A DNA stretch of 64,000 bases, taken from Desulfatibacillum aliphaticivorans DSM 15576 (GTDB taxonomy: Bacteria; Desulfobacterota; Desulfobacteria; Desulfobacterales; Desulfatibacillaceae). Of the stretch, positions 49,967 to 59,258 are shown piece by piece. The notes beneath the pieces were generated by a model. That model worked only from the letters and a program-made list of their open reading frames with translations, searched no databases and was not told where the DNA came from. The position numbers and the translations under genes were made by a program. The first letter of the stretch is position 1; each line of letters opens with the position of its first letter. The stretch lies in assembly GCF_000429905.1 (NCBI RefSeq), contig NZ_AUCT01000009.1, positions 144,725 to 208,724 on the forward strand. Reading direction: 5' to 3'.

Positions 49967-50647
49967 ATGATTGAACCCAAGGACCGCATTATTTTCGCCC
50001 TGGACGTGCCTTCTTTGGACCAGGCGTCCCATTACGCCAAGCTATTGGCTCCCCATATAGGCATGTTCAAGGTGGGCCTGGAGCTTTTCGCGGCCGAGGG
50101 GCCGTCCGTGGTCAAGGAAGTCCTCAACGCCGGAAACCGCGTATTTCTGGATTTGAAGCTCCACGACATCCCCAAGACCGTGGAACGCGCCATGTCCGTT
50201 CTGGCGGGCCTTGGCGTCAGCCTGGCCACCGTGCATACCACCGGCGGCCCGGATATGCTTAAAGCGGCCGTGGAGGGCGCTCAGGGCAAGCTGGGGGTGC
50301 TGGGCGTGACCGTGCTCACCAGCGAAGGCGGAAATCCCCAAACCATTTCGGACAGGGTTCTTAGGCGGGCCGAGACGGCCAAGGAAGCCGGATGCGCCGG
50401 CGTGGTGTGCTCGGGCCTGGAAGCCGCCAAGGTGCGCCAGGCCGTGGGCGAGGATTTTTTCATCGTCACCCCGGGAATCCGCATGGCCGACGACAATTCC
50501 AAGGACGACCAGAAGCGCGTGGTCACCCCGGGCCTGGCCGTCCGGTCCGGCGCCAGCCATATTGTGGTGGGCCGGCCCATCCGGGACGCCGCCGATCCGG
50601 TCCAGGCCGCAAAGGCCATGGCGCTTGATATTGAGAAAGCGGGTTAG
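49967..50647 (+). CDS. pyrF: orotidine 5'-phosphate decarboxylase
   Basis: 226 residues, TIM barrel. The catalytic Lys-Asp pair is in FLDLKLHDIPKTVERAM, and VTPGIRMADDNSKDDQKRV plus GASHIVVGRPI hold the phosphate. It decarboxylates OMP to UMP in pyrimidine synthesis. GGGAGAAG precedes ATG 49967. It is a single gene here, followed by a repeat-rich gap. Confidence 0.96.
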   Translation: MIEPKDRIIFALDVPSLDQASHYAKLLAPHIGMFKVGLELFAAEGPSVVKEVLNAGNRVFLDLKLHDIPKTVERAMSVLAGLGVSLATVHTTGGPDMLKAAVEGAQGKLGVLGVTVLTSEGGNPQTISDRVLRRAETAKEAGCAGVVCSGLEAAKVRQAVGEDFFIVTPGIRMADDNSKDDQKRVVTPGLAVRSGASHIVVGRPIRDAADPVQAAKAMALDIEKAG

Positions 50648-50721
50648 TTCGTTTCGAACCCGATTTCCATCCAACCGAAGCGCTTTCTTAACCTTGATGC
50701 TTTTCAGGCCTTATCATCAAA

Positions 50722-50806
50722 GACACTGGGTCCCCGTTTCCGGGAGTGCTTCTGATGATTGCAAAAAAGCCGCAATCATCCCGCCGCCTCCCTGCACGGG
50801 GATGAC
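50722..50806 (-). repeat. dispersed palindromic repeat, interior type B, copy 3
   Basis: GACACTGGGTCCCCGTTTCC to CACGGGGATGAC with an inner GATGATTGC...GCAATCATC hairpin. Followed, as at 25848, by a GGAGGCT segment and then, after 200 bases, by a type A copy. Confidence 0.8.
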
Positions 50807-50910
50807 GGAGAGCGGAGGCTATTGCAGGCAGCAGGTCTTGGATGCATTGCCTTTTTTCAGATGGAAGGCAGCAGCCTCCTTTTTTAAGCATTCCAGAGCC
50901 CCAACCATCC

Positions 50911-50941
50911 GTCATTCCTGCGAACGCAGGAATCCAGCGTC
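50911..50941 (+). repeat. short palindromic repeat, related outer arms
   Basis: GTCATTCCTGCG...CGCAGGAATCCAGCGTC: a 31-base hairpin with the same end style as types A and B but almost no interior. Confidence 0.6.
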
Positions 50942-51002
50942 ATTATGCTTTTACGCCCGAAAGACGCATACGGCCTTCGAACTTCCTCAGCCTTATCAGC
51001 CC

Positions 51003-51061
51003 GTCATCCCCGCAAGGGCGATCCGCTTTTCAGGATCGGCCGCAAGCGGGGACCCAGCGTC
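51003..51061 (+). repeat. dispersed palindromic repeat, interior type A, copy 3
   Basis: GTCATCCCCGCAAGGGCGAT to AAGCGGGGACCCAGCGTC with an inner GCGATCCGC/GGATCGGCC hairpin. In the pyrF-lysC gap, which contains no gene. Confidence 0.8.
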
Positions 51062-51103
51062 TTCTCTTCACAATTCCATAGGGGTGTGTATGCAACCGAG
51101 AAA

Positions 51104-51146
51104 CAAAAAAGGGGAAGACGCCCCATGAAAGCGCGTCTTCCCCTTT
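51104..51146 (-). terminator. terminator of the lysC transcription unit
   Basis: AAAGGGGAAGACGC pairs perfectly with GCGTCTTCCCCTTT; on the minus strand the stem is followed by TTTTTTG. T-runs on both sides mean it may also stop plus-strand transcripts from pyrF. Confidence 0.85.
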
Positions 51147-51170
51147 GTCTTTTTTTATGCCCTGGCGGAT

Positions 51171-52388
51171 TTAATCCGCGTCCAGGCCGAATTCCGTGTG
51201 CAGGATCTGGCAGGCCAGCTCTGCGTATTTTTCCTCCACCACGCAGGAAATGCGGATTTCGGAGGTGGAAATCATCATGATGTTGATGCTTTTGGCAGCC
51301 AGGGTGGAGAACATCTTGGCGGCCACGCCGTGGTGGGACTTCATGCCCACGCCGGTCACAGAGACCTTGGCGATGTTGGCGTCTCCGGCCACGGATTCCG
51401 CGCCGATTTCCTTGGCGATTTTTTCCACGATGACCAGGGCGTCCTTGTAATCGGTCTTGGGCACCGTAAAGGTGATGTCCGTCATGTTGCTGGCCCGGGT
51501 GTTCTGGATAATCATATCCACGGAAATGCCGGCGTCCGCCACGGCGGAAAAGACTTTGGCGGCCACGCCGGGTTCGTCCGGGACCTTGGTTACGGTGATC
51601 CTGGCATCCGTCTTTACAAAGGTGACGCCGGCCACCAGCATGCGTTCCATATCTCTATCTTCACAGACTATCATGGTCCCTTCCTCCTCATTAAATGACG
51701 AACGCACATGCACAGGCACATTGTGCTTGGCCGCAAATTCCACGGAGCGGATTTGCAGCACCTTGGCCCCCAGGCTGGACATTTCCAGCATGACGTCATG
51801 GGTCACGCACTTGAGCTTGCGCGCCTTGGAGACCACGCGGGGATCGGCGGTGTATACCCCGTCCACGTCCGTATAAATTTCGCACGAATCCGCTCCCAGG
51901 GCGGCGGCTACGGCCACTGCCGAGGTGTCGGAGCCTCCCCGGCCCAGGGTGGTTATGTTGCCGCAGCCGTCCACTCCCTGGAATCCGGCCACGACCACGA
52001 TGGCGTTGTCCGCCAGGGCGTCCTTGATGGGGTCCGCCTGGACGTCCAGGATTCTGGCGCTTTGAGCCGCGTTATTGGTCAGGATGCGAACCTGATGGCC
52101 CAAAAAGGATTGGGCTTTGTATCCCATTTTTTCCAGGGCTATGGCGAGCAGCGCCACCGTGGTTTGCTCTCCGGTGGCCAGCAAAACGTCCATTTCCCGT
52201 TTATTGGGCTTGTCGGAAAGAACCTCGGCCATTTGAATCAGATGGTCCGTCACGCCGCTCATGGCGGACAAAACCACCACCACCTGATTGCCCGCATCAT
52301 AGGTTTTGGCTACGCGTTTCGCCACCTCCTGAATGCGGACCAGGTCTCCCACTGACGTTCCGCCGTATTTTTGTACTATTAAACCCAT
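51171..52388 (-). CDS. lysC: aspartate kinase
   Basis: 405 residues. Kinase domain with IVQKYGGTSVGDLVRI and GRGGSDTSAVAVAAALGADS, then two ACT domains (from about residue 265: VTKVPDEPGVAAKVFSAVAD and VSVTGVGMKSHHGVAAKMFS), as in Lys/Thr-feedback-regulated monofunctional enzymes. It phosphorylates L-aspartate, the first step to Lys, Thr and Met. GAGGTAAAG precedes ATG 52388. Last gene of a minus-strand run after tsaE. Confidence 0.95.
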   Translation of the reverse strand: MGLIVQKYGGTSVGDLVRIQEVAKRVAKTYDAGNQVVVVLSAMSGVTDHLIQMAEVLSDKPNKREMDVLLATGEQTTVALLAIALEKMGYKAQSFLGHQVRILTNNAAQSARILDVQADPIKDALADNAIVVVAGFQGVDGCGNITTLGRGGSDTSAVAVAAALGADSCEIYTDVDGVYTADPRVVSKARKLKCVTHDVMLEMSSLGAKVLQIRSVEFAAKHNVPVHVRSSFNEEEGTMIVCEDRDMERMLVAGVTFVKTDARITVTKVPDEPGVAAKVFSAVADAGISVDMIIQNTRASNMTDITFTVPKTDYKDALVIVEKIAKEIGAESVAGDANIAKVSVTGVGMKSHHGVAAKMFSTLAAKSINIMMISTSEIRISCVVEEKYAELACQILHTEFGLDAD

Positions 52389-52407
52389 GCTTTACCTCGC
52401 ATTGAAG

Positions 52408-52887
52408 TCAAAATTTAAAGATTAAGCCCTTTATCAGATTAACCATTGGTTGTCCAGTGGGGTGGAGGAAGATTTTCCTTTTCATCTCCTCAATGGCCGA
52501 AATATGGATGAACAGGTCCGGTTTCAGGTCCTCAAAGTCGGACCGGTCCGCCCATTCCACCACAACCACGCTCTGATCGTCCGCCAGGTCAAACAGGCCG
52601 ATGTCCTCCAGGTCCGCGTCGCCGGTCAGCCGGTACAGGTCGGCGTGCTGAAGCGTCAGACGGGCCGGGTATTCGTTCACAAGGGTGTAAGATGGGCTGG
52701 TAATGGGTACGTCTTCAGGAACGCCAAGGCCCCTTGCCAATCCCTGGACAAAGCAGGTCTTGCCTGCTCCCAGGTCTCCCACAAGGGCGATGACGCAGCC
52801 TTTCTCCAAGGCTTTTCCAAGCTGCCTCCCCAATGCCTGAGTCTGGGAGGCTGTGTTCGTCTCAAAAGTACGGGAATACTCAGGCAT
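52408..52887 (-). CDS. tsaE: tRNA threonylcarbamoyladenosine ATPase TsaE
   Basis: 159 residues. Walker A GDLGAGKTCFVQGLARGLG and the family segments SPTFTLVNEY-like SPSYTLVNEY and VVEWADR. It drives the TsaBDE complex that puts threonylcarbamoyl on A37 of tRNAs. Its start codon lies inside the end of nnr (8-base overlap), a common tsaE-nnr arrangement. Confidence 0.94.
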   Translation of the reverse strand: MPEYSRTFETNTASQTQALGRQLGKALEKGCVIALVGDLGAGKTCFVQGLARGLGVPEDVPITSPSYTLVNEYPARLTLQHADLYRLTGDADLEDIGLFDLADDQSVVVVEWADRSDFEDLKPDLFIHISAIEEMKRKIFLHPTGQPMVNLIKGLIFKF

Positions 52888-54430
52888 TCTTCCAAACTCC
52901 GGCCAGGGCCTTGGGAACCATGCTCATGACGTCCGTGGCAAGGTATCCGGCCGGGGCGATGTTCTCGGCAATCAGGTCGGCTGCAGCGCCGTGGACGAAA
53001 ACGCCCAGCCTGGTGGAGCGCTCCGGCCCCAGGCCTTGCGCCAGAAATGCGCCGATCAGGCCCGTGAGCACGTCGCCCATGCCGCCGGAAGCCATGCCCG
53101 GATTGCCTGTGGGATTGATGCACACCAAGCCGTCCGGGTGCGCAACCACGGTGTTGGCGCCTTTCAAGACCACATGCACCTGGTTCTTTACCGCGAACTC
53201 CCGGGCGACCTCGGTCCGGTTCTCCTGGATTCCCTTTGTGCTCAGGCCGGTCAGCCGGGCCATTTCTCCAGGATGAGGCGTGAGGATAACAGGGGAGGGC
53301 GCCCTTTTAAGAAGCGTCGGATTTTGGGCTATCAGATTCAGGGCGTCGGCGTCCGCAACCATGGGAACGGGGCATTCCAGAAGCAGGGCTTGCATGAGCT
53401 TGCCGGTTTCCTCATGAGTTCCCAGGCCCGGCCCTATGGCCAGGGCGGATTTTCCCGCCAGCAGCTTTTTTATGGCTTCCCGGGCGCTGAGGGCTATCTC
53501 GCCGCTCTGGGTCTCCGCTAAGGGCGTGGTCATGGCTTCGATGACCAAACCCTCCAGAATCGGGCACAGGCTTTGAGGCGCGGCCAGGGTCACCAAACCC
53601 GCGCCCGCCCGCATGGCGCTCATGGAGGCCATGGCCGCCGCGCCCGTTTTGCCCGGAGATCCGGCAATCACCAGCAGGCGGCCCAGGTCTCCCTTATGGA
53701 TGTGTTTGGGGCGATCCAGGGCCGGCCCCAGCAATTGGGGGGAAATCAGCCTATGCGCCGCGCCCACCGCCTTGGCAATGGATTTGGGAATGCCGATGTC
53801 CACCACGTGGAGCTTGCCGGTCAAGCCCGAACCGGGCATGACCATATGCCCTACCTTGGCGAATCCGAAGGTGGCCGTGGCGTCCGCCTGGATGCACAAG
53901 CCGCACCGGCCGCTGTCCGCAAACAGGCCCGAGGCGATGTCCACGGCGAAAACAAAGGCGTTGGAATCGTTAATTATCTGAATGACTTCGCCGTACAGGC
54001 CCCGGACCGGCGTGGAAAGCCCGGTGCCTAAAATCGCGTCCACCCACACCCCAAAGCCCTGCATGGCGTGTTGATGCTCGCGGAGAGACTCCTTGTCCGT
54101 GATTTCCACCAGGGGCAGGCCCATTTTTTGGACCAAATCCAGATTCGCCTTGGCGTCCCCGGTCAGGTCGCCGGTTTTGCAAAGCAGATAGGCCACTACG
54201 TGCACGCCGCGCTCGGCAAGGCAGCGGGCGATGACAAATCCGTCCCCGCCGTTATTGCCTTTACCGCAGGCGACACCCACCTTTTGGGTCCTGATGTCCT
54301 GCACGTGCGAGCAAAGAATATCCGTGGCGCCTCGCCCGGCGTTTTCCATTAAAACGCGTCCGGGAATGCCGAATTCCTCTATGGTGCGGCGGTCCATCTC
54401 CCGCATTTCTTCCGCTGTTACCAGATACAC
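52880..54430 (-). CDS. nnr: bifunctional NAD(P)H-hydrate epimerase/ADP-dependent dehydratase
   Basis: 516 residues from GTG 54430, chosen for the GGAGG 7 bases ahead and because homologues begin with the VTAEEMREMDRR segment. Residues 1-215 are the epimerase (YjeF_N) domain, with GKGNNGGDGFVIARCLAE. The rest is the YjeF_C kinase-like domain, with ALAIGPGLGTHEETG, VVLKGANTVVAHPDG and NPGMASGGMGDVLTG. It repairs hydrated NAD(P)H. It overlaps tsaE by 8 bases and is likely translationally coupled to it. Confidence 0.95.
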   Translation of the reverse strand: MYLVTAEEMREMDRRTIEEFGIPGRVLMENAGRGATDILCSHVQDIRTQKVGVACGKGNNGGDGFVIARCLAERGVHVVAYLLCKTGDLTGDAKANLDLVQKMGLPLVEITDKESLREHQHAMQGFGVWVDAILGTGLSTPVRGLYGEVIQIINDSNAFVFAVDIASGLFADSGRCGLCIQADATATFGFAKVGHMVMPGSGLTGKLHVVDIGIPKSIAKAVGAAHRLISPQLLGPALDRPKHIHKGDLGRLLVIAGSPGKTGAAAMASMSAMRAGAGLVTLAAPQSLCPILEGLVIEAMTTPLAETQSGEIALSAREAIKKLLAGKSALAIGPGLGTHEETGKLMQALLLECPVPMVADADALNLIAQNPTLLKRAPSPVILTPHPGEMARLTGLSTKGIQENRTEVAREFAVKNQVHVVLKGANTVVAHPDGLVCINPTGNPGMASGGMGDVLTGLIGAFLAQGLGPERSTRLGVFVHGAAADLIAENIAPAGYLATDVMSMVPKALAGVWKNA

Positions 54431-54505
54431 GATGTCGCCTCCGAGAGCATGTCGCAAAATTCAACGATTGAGATTGGCGAATAAAATCTGAAAACCAGCC
54501 TCGAA

Positions 54506-55213
54506 TTAAACCTGACGGGCCAAAGCCATCATTTCCTTGACTGCGGCGTCCAGGCCGATGAACACGGCCCGGCTTACGATGGAATGGCCGATGGAAAACT
54601 CCTGGATTTCCTTGACGCCCACAAAATCCTGGATGGAGCGAAAGTCAATGCCGTGTCCGGCGTGGACTTCCATGCCCACTTTCCGGGCGAGGCGCGCCGC
54701 TTCCTGGATGGCCGCCATGGCCTTGGGAGAGCGGGATTCGCAAAAATCTCCGGTGTGCAGCTCCACCACGTCGGCGCCGGCTTTATGGGCGGCCTTGATT
54801 TGATTCAGATCCGGGTCCACAAACAGGCTGACTTTAATTCCGCCCGCCTGCAAGGTCTTTATGGCGTCTGCCACCGAATCCTTGTGCATAACCACGTCCA
54901 GGCCGCCTTCGGTAGTCACTTCCTCGCGTTTTTCAGGCACCAGGGTGGCCTGATGCGGCCGGACTTCCAGGGCGATGCCGATCATTTCAGGCGTGGCCGC
55001 CATTTCAAGAATCAACTTGCTTTGAACAATCTGGCGGATGATTCTGACGTCCCGATCCTGGATGTGACGCCGGTCTTCTCGTAAATGAACCACCACTCCG
55101 TCAGCCCCGGCCAATTCCACCAAAACGGCCGCAGCCACAGGGTCCGGATAATCCACGCCCCTGGCTTGCCTTAAAGTTGCAACATGGTCCACATTGACTG
55201 CCAAACCCGCCAT
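54506..55213 (-). CDS. pdxJ: pyridoxine 5'-phosphate synthase
   Basis: 235 residues, TIM barrel. VNVDHVATLRQARGVDYPDP is the family N-terminal signature, with HLREDRRHIQDRDV and GHGIDFRSIQDFVGV further on. It condenses 1-deoxyxylulose 5-phosphate with 3-amino-2-oxopropyl phosphate to pyridoxine phosphate. AAGGGATA precedes ATG 55213, 13 bases after ybeY on the same strand. Confidence 0.96.
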   Translation of the reverse strand: MAGLAVNVDHVATLRQARGVDYPDPVAAAVLVELAGADGVVVHLREDRRHIQDRDVRIIRQIVQSKLILEMAATPEMIGIALEVRPHQATLVPEKREEVTTEGGLDVVMHKDSVADAIKTLQAGGIKVSLFVDPDLNQIKAAHKAGADVVELHTGDFCESRSPKAMAAIQEAARLARKVGMEVHAGHGIDFRSIQDFVGVKEIQEFSIGHSIVSRAVFIGLDAAVKEMMALARQV

Positions 55214-55226
55214 TGCTTATCCCTTT

Positions 55227-55661
55227 CTATATATTTTTGAATTGTTCAAACAGTTCCGCTTCTTTGGCCTGCATCAAAGCTGTTTCCTCCGGCTCCGCAT
55301 GGTCGTGGCCGACCAGATGCAAAATTCCGTGGATCAACAATTCCAGAGCCCGGGTGTACAAGTCCACGCCTGCGTCCTCAGCCTCTTTGGCTGCGACGTC
55401 CGTGCATATTACAACGTCCCCGATGATTTCCGGATTGATCTCATTGAACGGCCCTTCCGTCATGGGAAAGGCGAGCACGTTGGTGGGGCCTTGTTTGCCG
55501 ACGTATTCCTCGTGGAGCTCCGCCATGCGGCCGCCGTCCACGATCAGGACCGAGAGTTCGGAGTCAGGACAGCCCAAGGCGTTTAAGACTGCCTGTGCCG
55601 CCGTTTCCATTCTGGGGAGGTTTATCTCCATTTTTTGCTGATTGTCCGTTAGCACCGGCAT
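55227..55661 (-). CDS. ybeY: endoribonuclease YbeY
   Basis: 144 residues. Zn motif HGILHLVGHDH near the C-terminus and TNVLAFPM in the middle are diagnostic. It takes part in 16S rRNA 3'-end maturation. The start at 55661 (MPVLTDNQQK) matches the usual family N-terminus, which makes the gene overlap the end of the upstream HD-protein gene by 98 bases in another frame. Confidence 0.94.
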   Translation of the reverse strand: MPVLTDNQQKMEINLPRMETAAQAVLNALGCPDSELSVLIVDGGRMAELHEEYVGKQGPTNVLAFPMTEGPFNEINPEIIGDVVICTDVAAKEAEDAGVDLYTRALELLIHGILHLVGHDHAEPEETALMQAKEAELFEQFKNI

Positions 55662-57993
55662 TGGCTTTTTTTCCTTCCCCCTTAGAGGCGGATTCTATGT
55701 ACTCCACCCTATGGTGGTATATTCCGGATAAAATTTGATTGAAGCTCTTGGCTATCTGATGCAAATCCTTCAAGGTCAGTTCGCATTCGTCCAACTGTCC
55801 GTCGGAAAACACATTGTTGATCAACCTTTGCACCAGCCCCTGAATTCGGGCCGGCGTGGGGTTTTCCAAGGTTCTGGAGGCGGCTTCCACAATGTCGGCA
55901 AGCATGACCAGGCCCGCTTCCTTGGTCTGGGGCCTGGGGCCGGGATAGCGAAAATCCGCCTCGCTCACGTTTTCTTCGCCCCTAAGCTGCTTGGCTTTTT
56001 CGAAAAAATAGCTGATTTTGCTGGTTCCGTGATGCTGCTGAATCGTGTCTGAAATGGCTTTGCCCAGCTTGTACCGGGCTGCCATTTCCACGCCGTCCCT
56101 AACATGGGCGATGAGGATCAGGCTGGACATGGAAGGCGCCAGCTTGTCGTGACGGTTTTTGCCGCCCATCTGGTTTTCTATGAAATACAGCGGCTTGTTG
56201 ATTTTTCCGATGTCGTGGTAATACCCGCAAACCCGGGCCAGAAGCGGATTGGCGCCAATGGCCGTGGCTGCGGCTTCCACCAGACTGCCCACCAGCATGC
56301 TATGGTGATAGGTGCCCGGCGCTTCCAGCATGAGCCTGCGCAGGACGGGTTTGTCCAGATTGGCCAGCTCCAGCAGTTTGATGTCCGTGGCGAAGCCGAA
56401 GGAAACCTCCACCAAAGGCACGATGCCCGCCGTCAGCACTCCCGCTCCCATGCCGCCGATAAAAGCCATGGACATGTCAATGACCAGAGGCTTTACCGCG
56501 GGAGCGCCCGTATAAAGATACAAAGCCGCCACCAGTCCGACGTTCAGCAGCCCGACCTTGGCGCCCGCCTTGATGAAGACGTTGCGCTCCCGGCATTCCT
56601 TGGTCCAATAGGCTCCCAGGGTGGAGTTTAAAAAGAAGTATATCCAGGATTCAAAGGGCTTGGCGAACAGGGCCGAGGCGAAAAAGCCCATGGCGATGGC
56701 GAAGGGAAGGGCCACGTCCAGGCCCAGGAACAGGCACAGGATCATGGACCCGGCCGCCAGCGGCGCTGCAAAAATGGCCGGAGAGGAAAACGGGGCCGTC
56801 CCGGACTCATGGGGAAAAACCGCGGACATGCTTAAGAACAAACGGGCGACCACAAAAAAGCTGAGCAGCACCAGGCATATAAACAGGAACTCCCGGCCTT
56901 TTTGCTCCTGCTCCCGGTTGGAAGGCCGCAAATAAACCAGATGAAAGGCGATGAGGAAGAAAAGCACGATAAATCCCATGCCAATGCCCCGGATTACGGT
57001 GCGTTGATCGCCTTCCTGCTTGTTCAGGGCGTTGAGCTTTTTAACGTGCTCCGCCGTGACCTTATCGCCGTCCCGCAAAAGCATTTCCCCGGCCTTGATG
57101 ATGTAATGCGCCTCGGTGACGGCCTCTCTGGCCTCCTGCTTGCGCGCCAGGGTTTCCTGCATGTTCAGGGTGATGTTGGGCTTGATCAGCTTTTGGCAAA
57201 GCTCGACGACCAGGTTGATCAGATTCGGGTTGAAGTCCTTGAGAATGGGATCGCCCACAACGCGGACCATGGTGCGGGCTTGTGCGTAGCTGTAAAACTG
57301 CTTAAGGCTTTGGACGTAAGCTTCGTTTTTGGATTGCAGGCCCCGAAGCATAATGCCCCGGTTGGCTTCCTCCAGCAGAATTTCCTTGTTGGCCACCACG
57401 CCGTTCGCCAGAATCTGGCTGGCTATTTGCGAGATGTGGTTTTCAAGGTTGTGGGAGAAACCGTCCTTAACCAATAGTTGGTAGTTTTCGTCCGTAAGCT
57501 CTATGCCCAGCATTTGCTCGAAGGCGGCCTTGTTGTCCGCCAGGACGTCGGGAAGCGGGCGGATGGCCGGCCGGACGGCTTGGGATGCGTCCTGCCCTTC
57601 CGTCTCTTGGGACTGGCTGGCTTTCGCAGCCTCCTCCAAAGCCTTGGCGTGATCCGCAATGATTTTACGGGACCCTTCAAAAGCCGCATGCAATTTTTGG
57701 ATGATTGCATCCCGCATGGCTTCGTCGCGGTCGTAGACCGTCAAAACCGCTTCTGCCGCCTTGCGCCTGTTTTCTTCCGTGGTTTCCGCATCTTCAACAA
57801 AAAGGTCCCTGGGCGCCTTGATGTTCTTGGCTGCAATATCCCCGACTTTGTAGGTTCGCGAATTCACCACCAGACTGGGGTAAATCAGCAGAGTGATCAG
57901 CACTGCAACCAAAGCCAGCACCCAAAAAACCAGGGAGTTGCTATACGGAGAAATACGGCCCTGAATTCGTTTTGTTAGCCTAGAGAAAAACAT
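55564..57993 (-). CDS. 7TM-HD phosphohydrolase (PgpH-like cyclic dinucleotide phosphodiesterase)
   Basis: 809 residues. An N-terminal membrane anchor (residues about 22-42) is followed by an extracellular domain to about 340 and a seven-helix membrane block to about 530. Then comes a cytosolic HD domain with GTYHHSMLVGSLVEAAAT and VCGYYHDIGKINKPLYF. PgpH proteins hydrolyse c-di-AMP. The last 40 residues are low-complexity Gly/Lys/Asn-rich and lie over the start of ybeY. GGAGG precedes ATG 57993. The phoH/HD/ybeY order is common in many bacteria. Confidence 0.92.
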   Translation of the reverse strand: MFFSRLTKRIQGRISPYSNSLVFWVLALVAVLITLLIYPSLVVNSRTYKVGDIAAKNIKAPRDLFVEDAETTEENRRKAAEAVLTVYDRDEAMRDAIIQKLHAAFEGSRKIIADHAKALEEAAKASQSQETEGQDASQAVRPAIRPLPDVLADNKAAFEQMLGIELTDENYQLLVKDGFSHNLENHISQIASQILANGVVANKEILLEEANRGIMLRGLQSKNEAYVQSLKQFYSYAQARTMVRVVGDPILKDFNPNLINLVVELCQKLIKPNITLNMQETLARKQEAREAVTEAHYIIKAGEMLLRDGDKVTAEHVKKLNALNKQEGDQRTVIRGIGMGFIVLFFLIAFHLVYLRPSNREQEQKGREFLFICLVLLSFFVVARLFLSMSAVFPHESGTAPFSSPAIFAAPLAAGSMILCLFLGLDVALPFAIAMGFFASALFAKPFESWIYFFLNSTLGAYWTKECRERNVFIKAGAKVGLLNVGLVAALYLYTGAPAVKPLVIDMSMAFIGGMGAGVLTAGIVPLVEVSFGFATDIKLLELANLDKPVLRRLMLEAPGTYHHSMLVGSLVEAAATAIGANPLLARVCGYYHDIGKINKPLYFIENQMGGKNRHDKLAPSMSSLILIAHVRDGVEMAARYKLGKAISDTIQQHHGTSKISYFFEKAKQLRGEENVSEADFRYPGPRPQTKEAGLVMLADIVEAASRTLENPTPARIQGLVQRLINNVFSDGQLDECELTLKDLHQIAKSFNQILSGIYHHRVEYIESASKGEGKKANAGANGQSAKNGDKPPQNGNGGTGSLKRLGLS

Positions 57994-58050
57994 GACCTCC
58001 TCAACAAAACGCCGGCCTTAAAAAACTCTGGCAAGCCGGCTTTCCTGCTG

Positions 58051-59058
58051 TTAGCGGCGCACTGGTTTTTCAGCCGCCTTTGTGGCTTCGTGCTTTTCAT
58101 AAGCCTGGATGATGTCGCACACCAAGCGGTGGCGAACCACATCCCGTTTTCCAAAATATACGAAATCGATCCCGTTTATCCCCTGGAGCAGTCCTTTGAC
58201 CTCCACCAGGCCCGAACCCTTGGAGTTAGGCAGGTCGATCTGGGTGATGTCCCCGGTAATCACCGCTTTGGAGTGATATCCAATCCGGGTGAGGAACATC
58301 TTCATCTGCTCCGAGGTGGTGTTTTGAGCCTCGTCCAGCACAATAAACGAGTCGTTTAACGTGCGGCCCCTCATGAACGCAAGCGGCGCCACTTCAATGA
58401 CCCCTTTTTCCATCCAGGCTCCGGCTTTTTCAAAGGGAATCATGTCATGAAGCGCATCATACAACGGACGCAGGTAAGGATTCACCTTTTGGGCCAGATC
58501 TCCGGGCAAAAAGCCGAGGGCCTCCCCGGCTTCCACCGCCGGACGGGTGAGGACGATCCGGTTCACCTGGCCTTTGGACAAAGCCGATACAGCCATGGCC
58601 ATGGCCAAATAGGTCTTGCCCGTGCCCGCCGGTCCAACGCCGAAGACGATGTCCGAACGCCTGATGGCCTCTATGTAATCCTTTTGAGCCCGGCTTTTGG
58701 GGGTGATGGATCGCTTCTTGGACGTGATATAAACCGTGTCCAGAAAGATGTCCTTGAGCTTCTGGCGATGATCCGTGGATAAAATCCTGACTGCGTGATC
58801 CACGTCCGTGTCGTAAATGGGATAGCCTTTGCGAATAAGCCCGTAAAGCTGCCTGAGGACATTCTCCGCCAGTTCAACGGCGATGGGGTCGCCCTGTATG
58901 GTGGCCTGATTGCCCCTGGCGTTTATGCGAACCTCCAGGGCCTGGCCTATGCGGATAAGGTGGCTGTTGTGCTGGCCAAAAAGCTGCCTGGCGCAATCGT
59001 TTTCGTCGAATTCCAGGACGCTTTCCCGCCTATTTTGTTCTGTTTCCAATGTTTCCAT
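58051..59058 (-). CDS. phoH: PhoH-family ATPase
   Basis: 335 residues. N-terminal KH-like part, then an ATPase domain with Walker A GVGPAGTGKTYLAMAMAV and Walker B DSFIVLDEAQNTT. TRIGYHSKAVITGDITQIDL follows. PhoH proteins are thought to work in RNA metabolism, and the adjacency to ybeY supports that. First gene of the phoH-HD-ybeY-pdxJ group on the minus strand. The 200-base spacer upstream to 59258 holds no gene. Confidence 0.93.
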   Translation of the reverse strand: METLETEQNRRESVLEFDENDCARQLFGQHNSHLIRIGQALEVRINARGNQATIQGDPIAVELAENVLRQLYGLIRKGYPIYDTDVDHAVRILSTDHRQKLKDIFLDTVYITSKKRSITPKSRAQKDYIEAIRRSDIVFGVGPAGTGKTYLAMAMAVSALSKGQVNRIVLTRPAVEAGEALGFLPGDLAQKVNPYLRPLYDALHDMIPFEKAGAWMEKGVIEVAPLAFMRGRTLNDSFIVLDEAQNTTSEQMKMFLTRIGYHSKAVITGDITQIDLPNSKGSGLVEVKGLLQGINGIDFVYFGKRDVVRHRLVCDIIQAYEKHEATKAAEKPVRR

Positions 59059-59258
59059 AATTTTAAACTTCCGCTTGCTATTTGCAAGTATGGGGCCGGG
59101 CCGATCTTTATGAAGAAGTTAGAAAGCCGCCGGCCGCCAACCTCCTCTTTTCAGAAGTTGGACCCAATATCATACCACCCTGAAAAAGGGAATGCAAACA
59201 TCTCTTTTGCTTTTGATAAACAGTAAATATTCAGTAGAGTTAAGGGGCAAGATTTTTG

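Noticed and set aside
22825..51061. CRISPR array from repeated 30-60-base sequences
   Set aside because: Copies are scattered, self-complementary and in both orientations, with no regular spacers and no cas genes.
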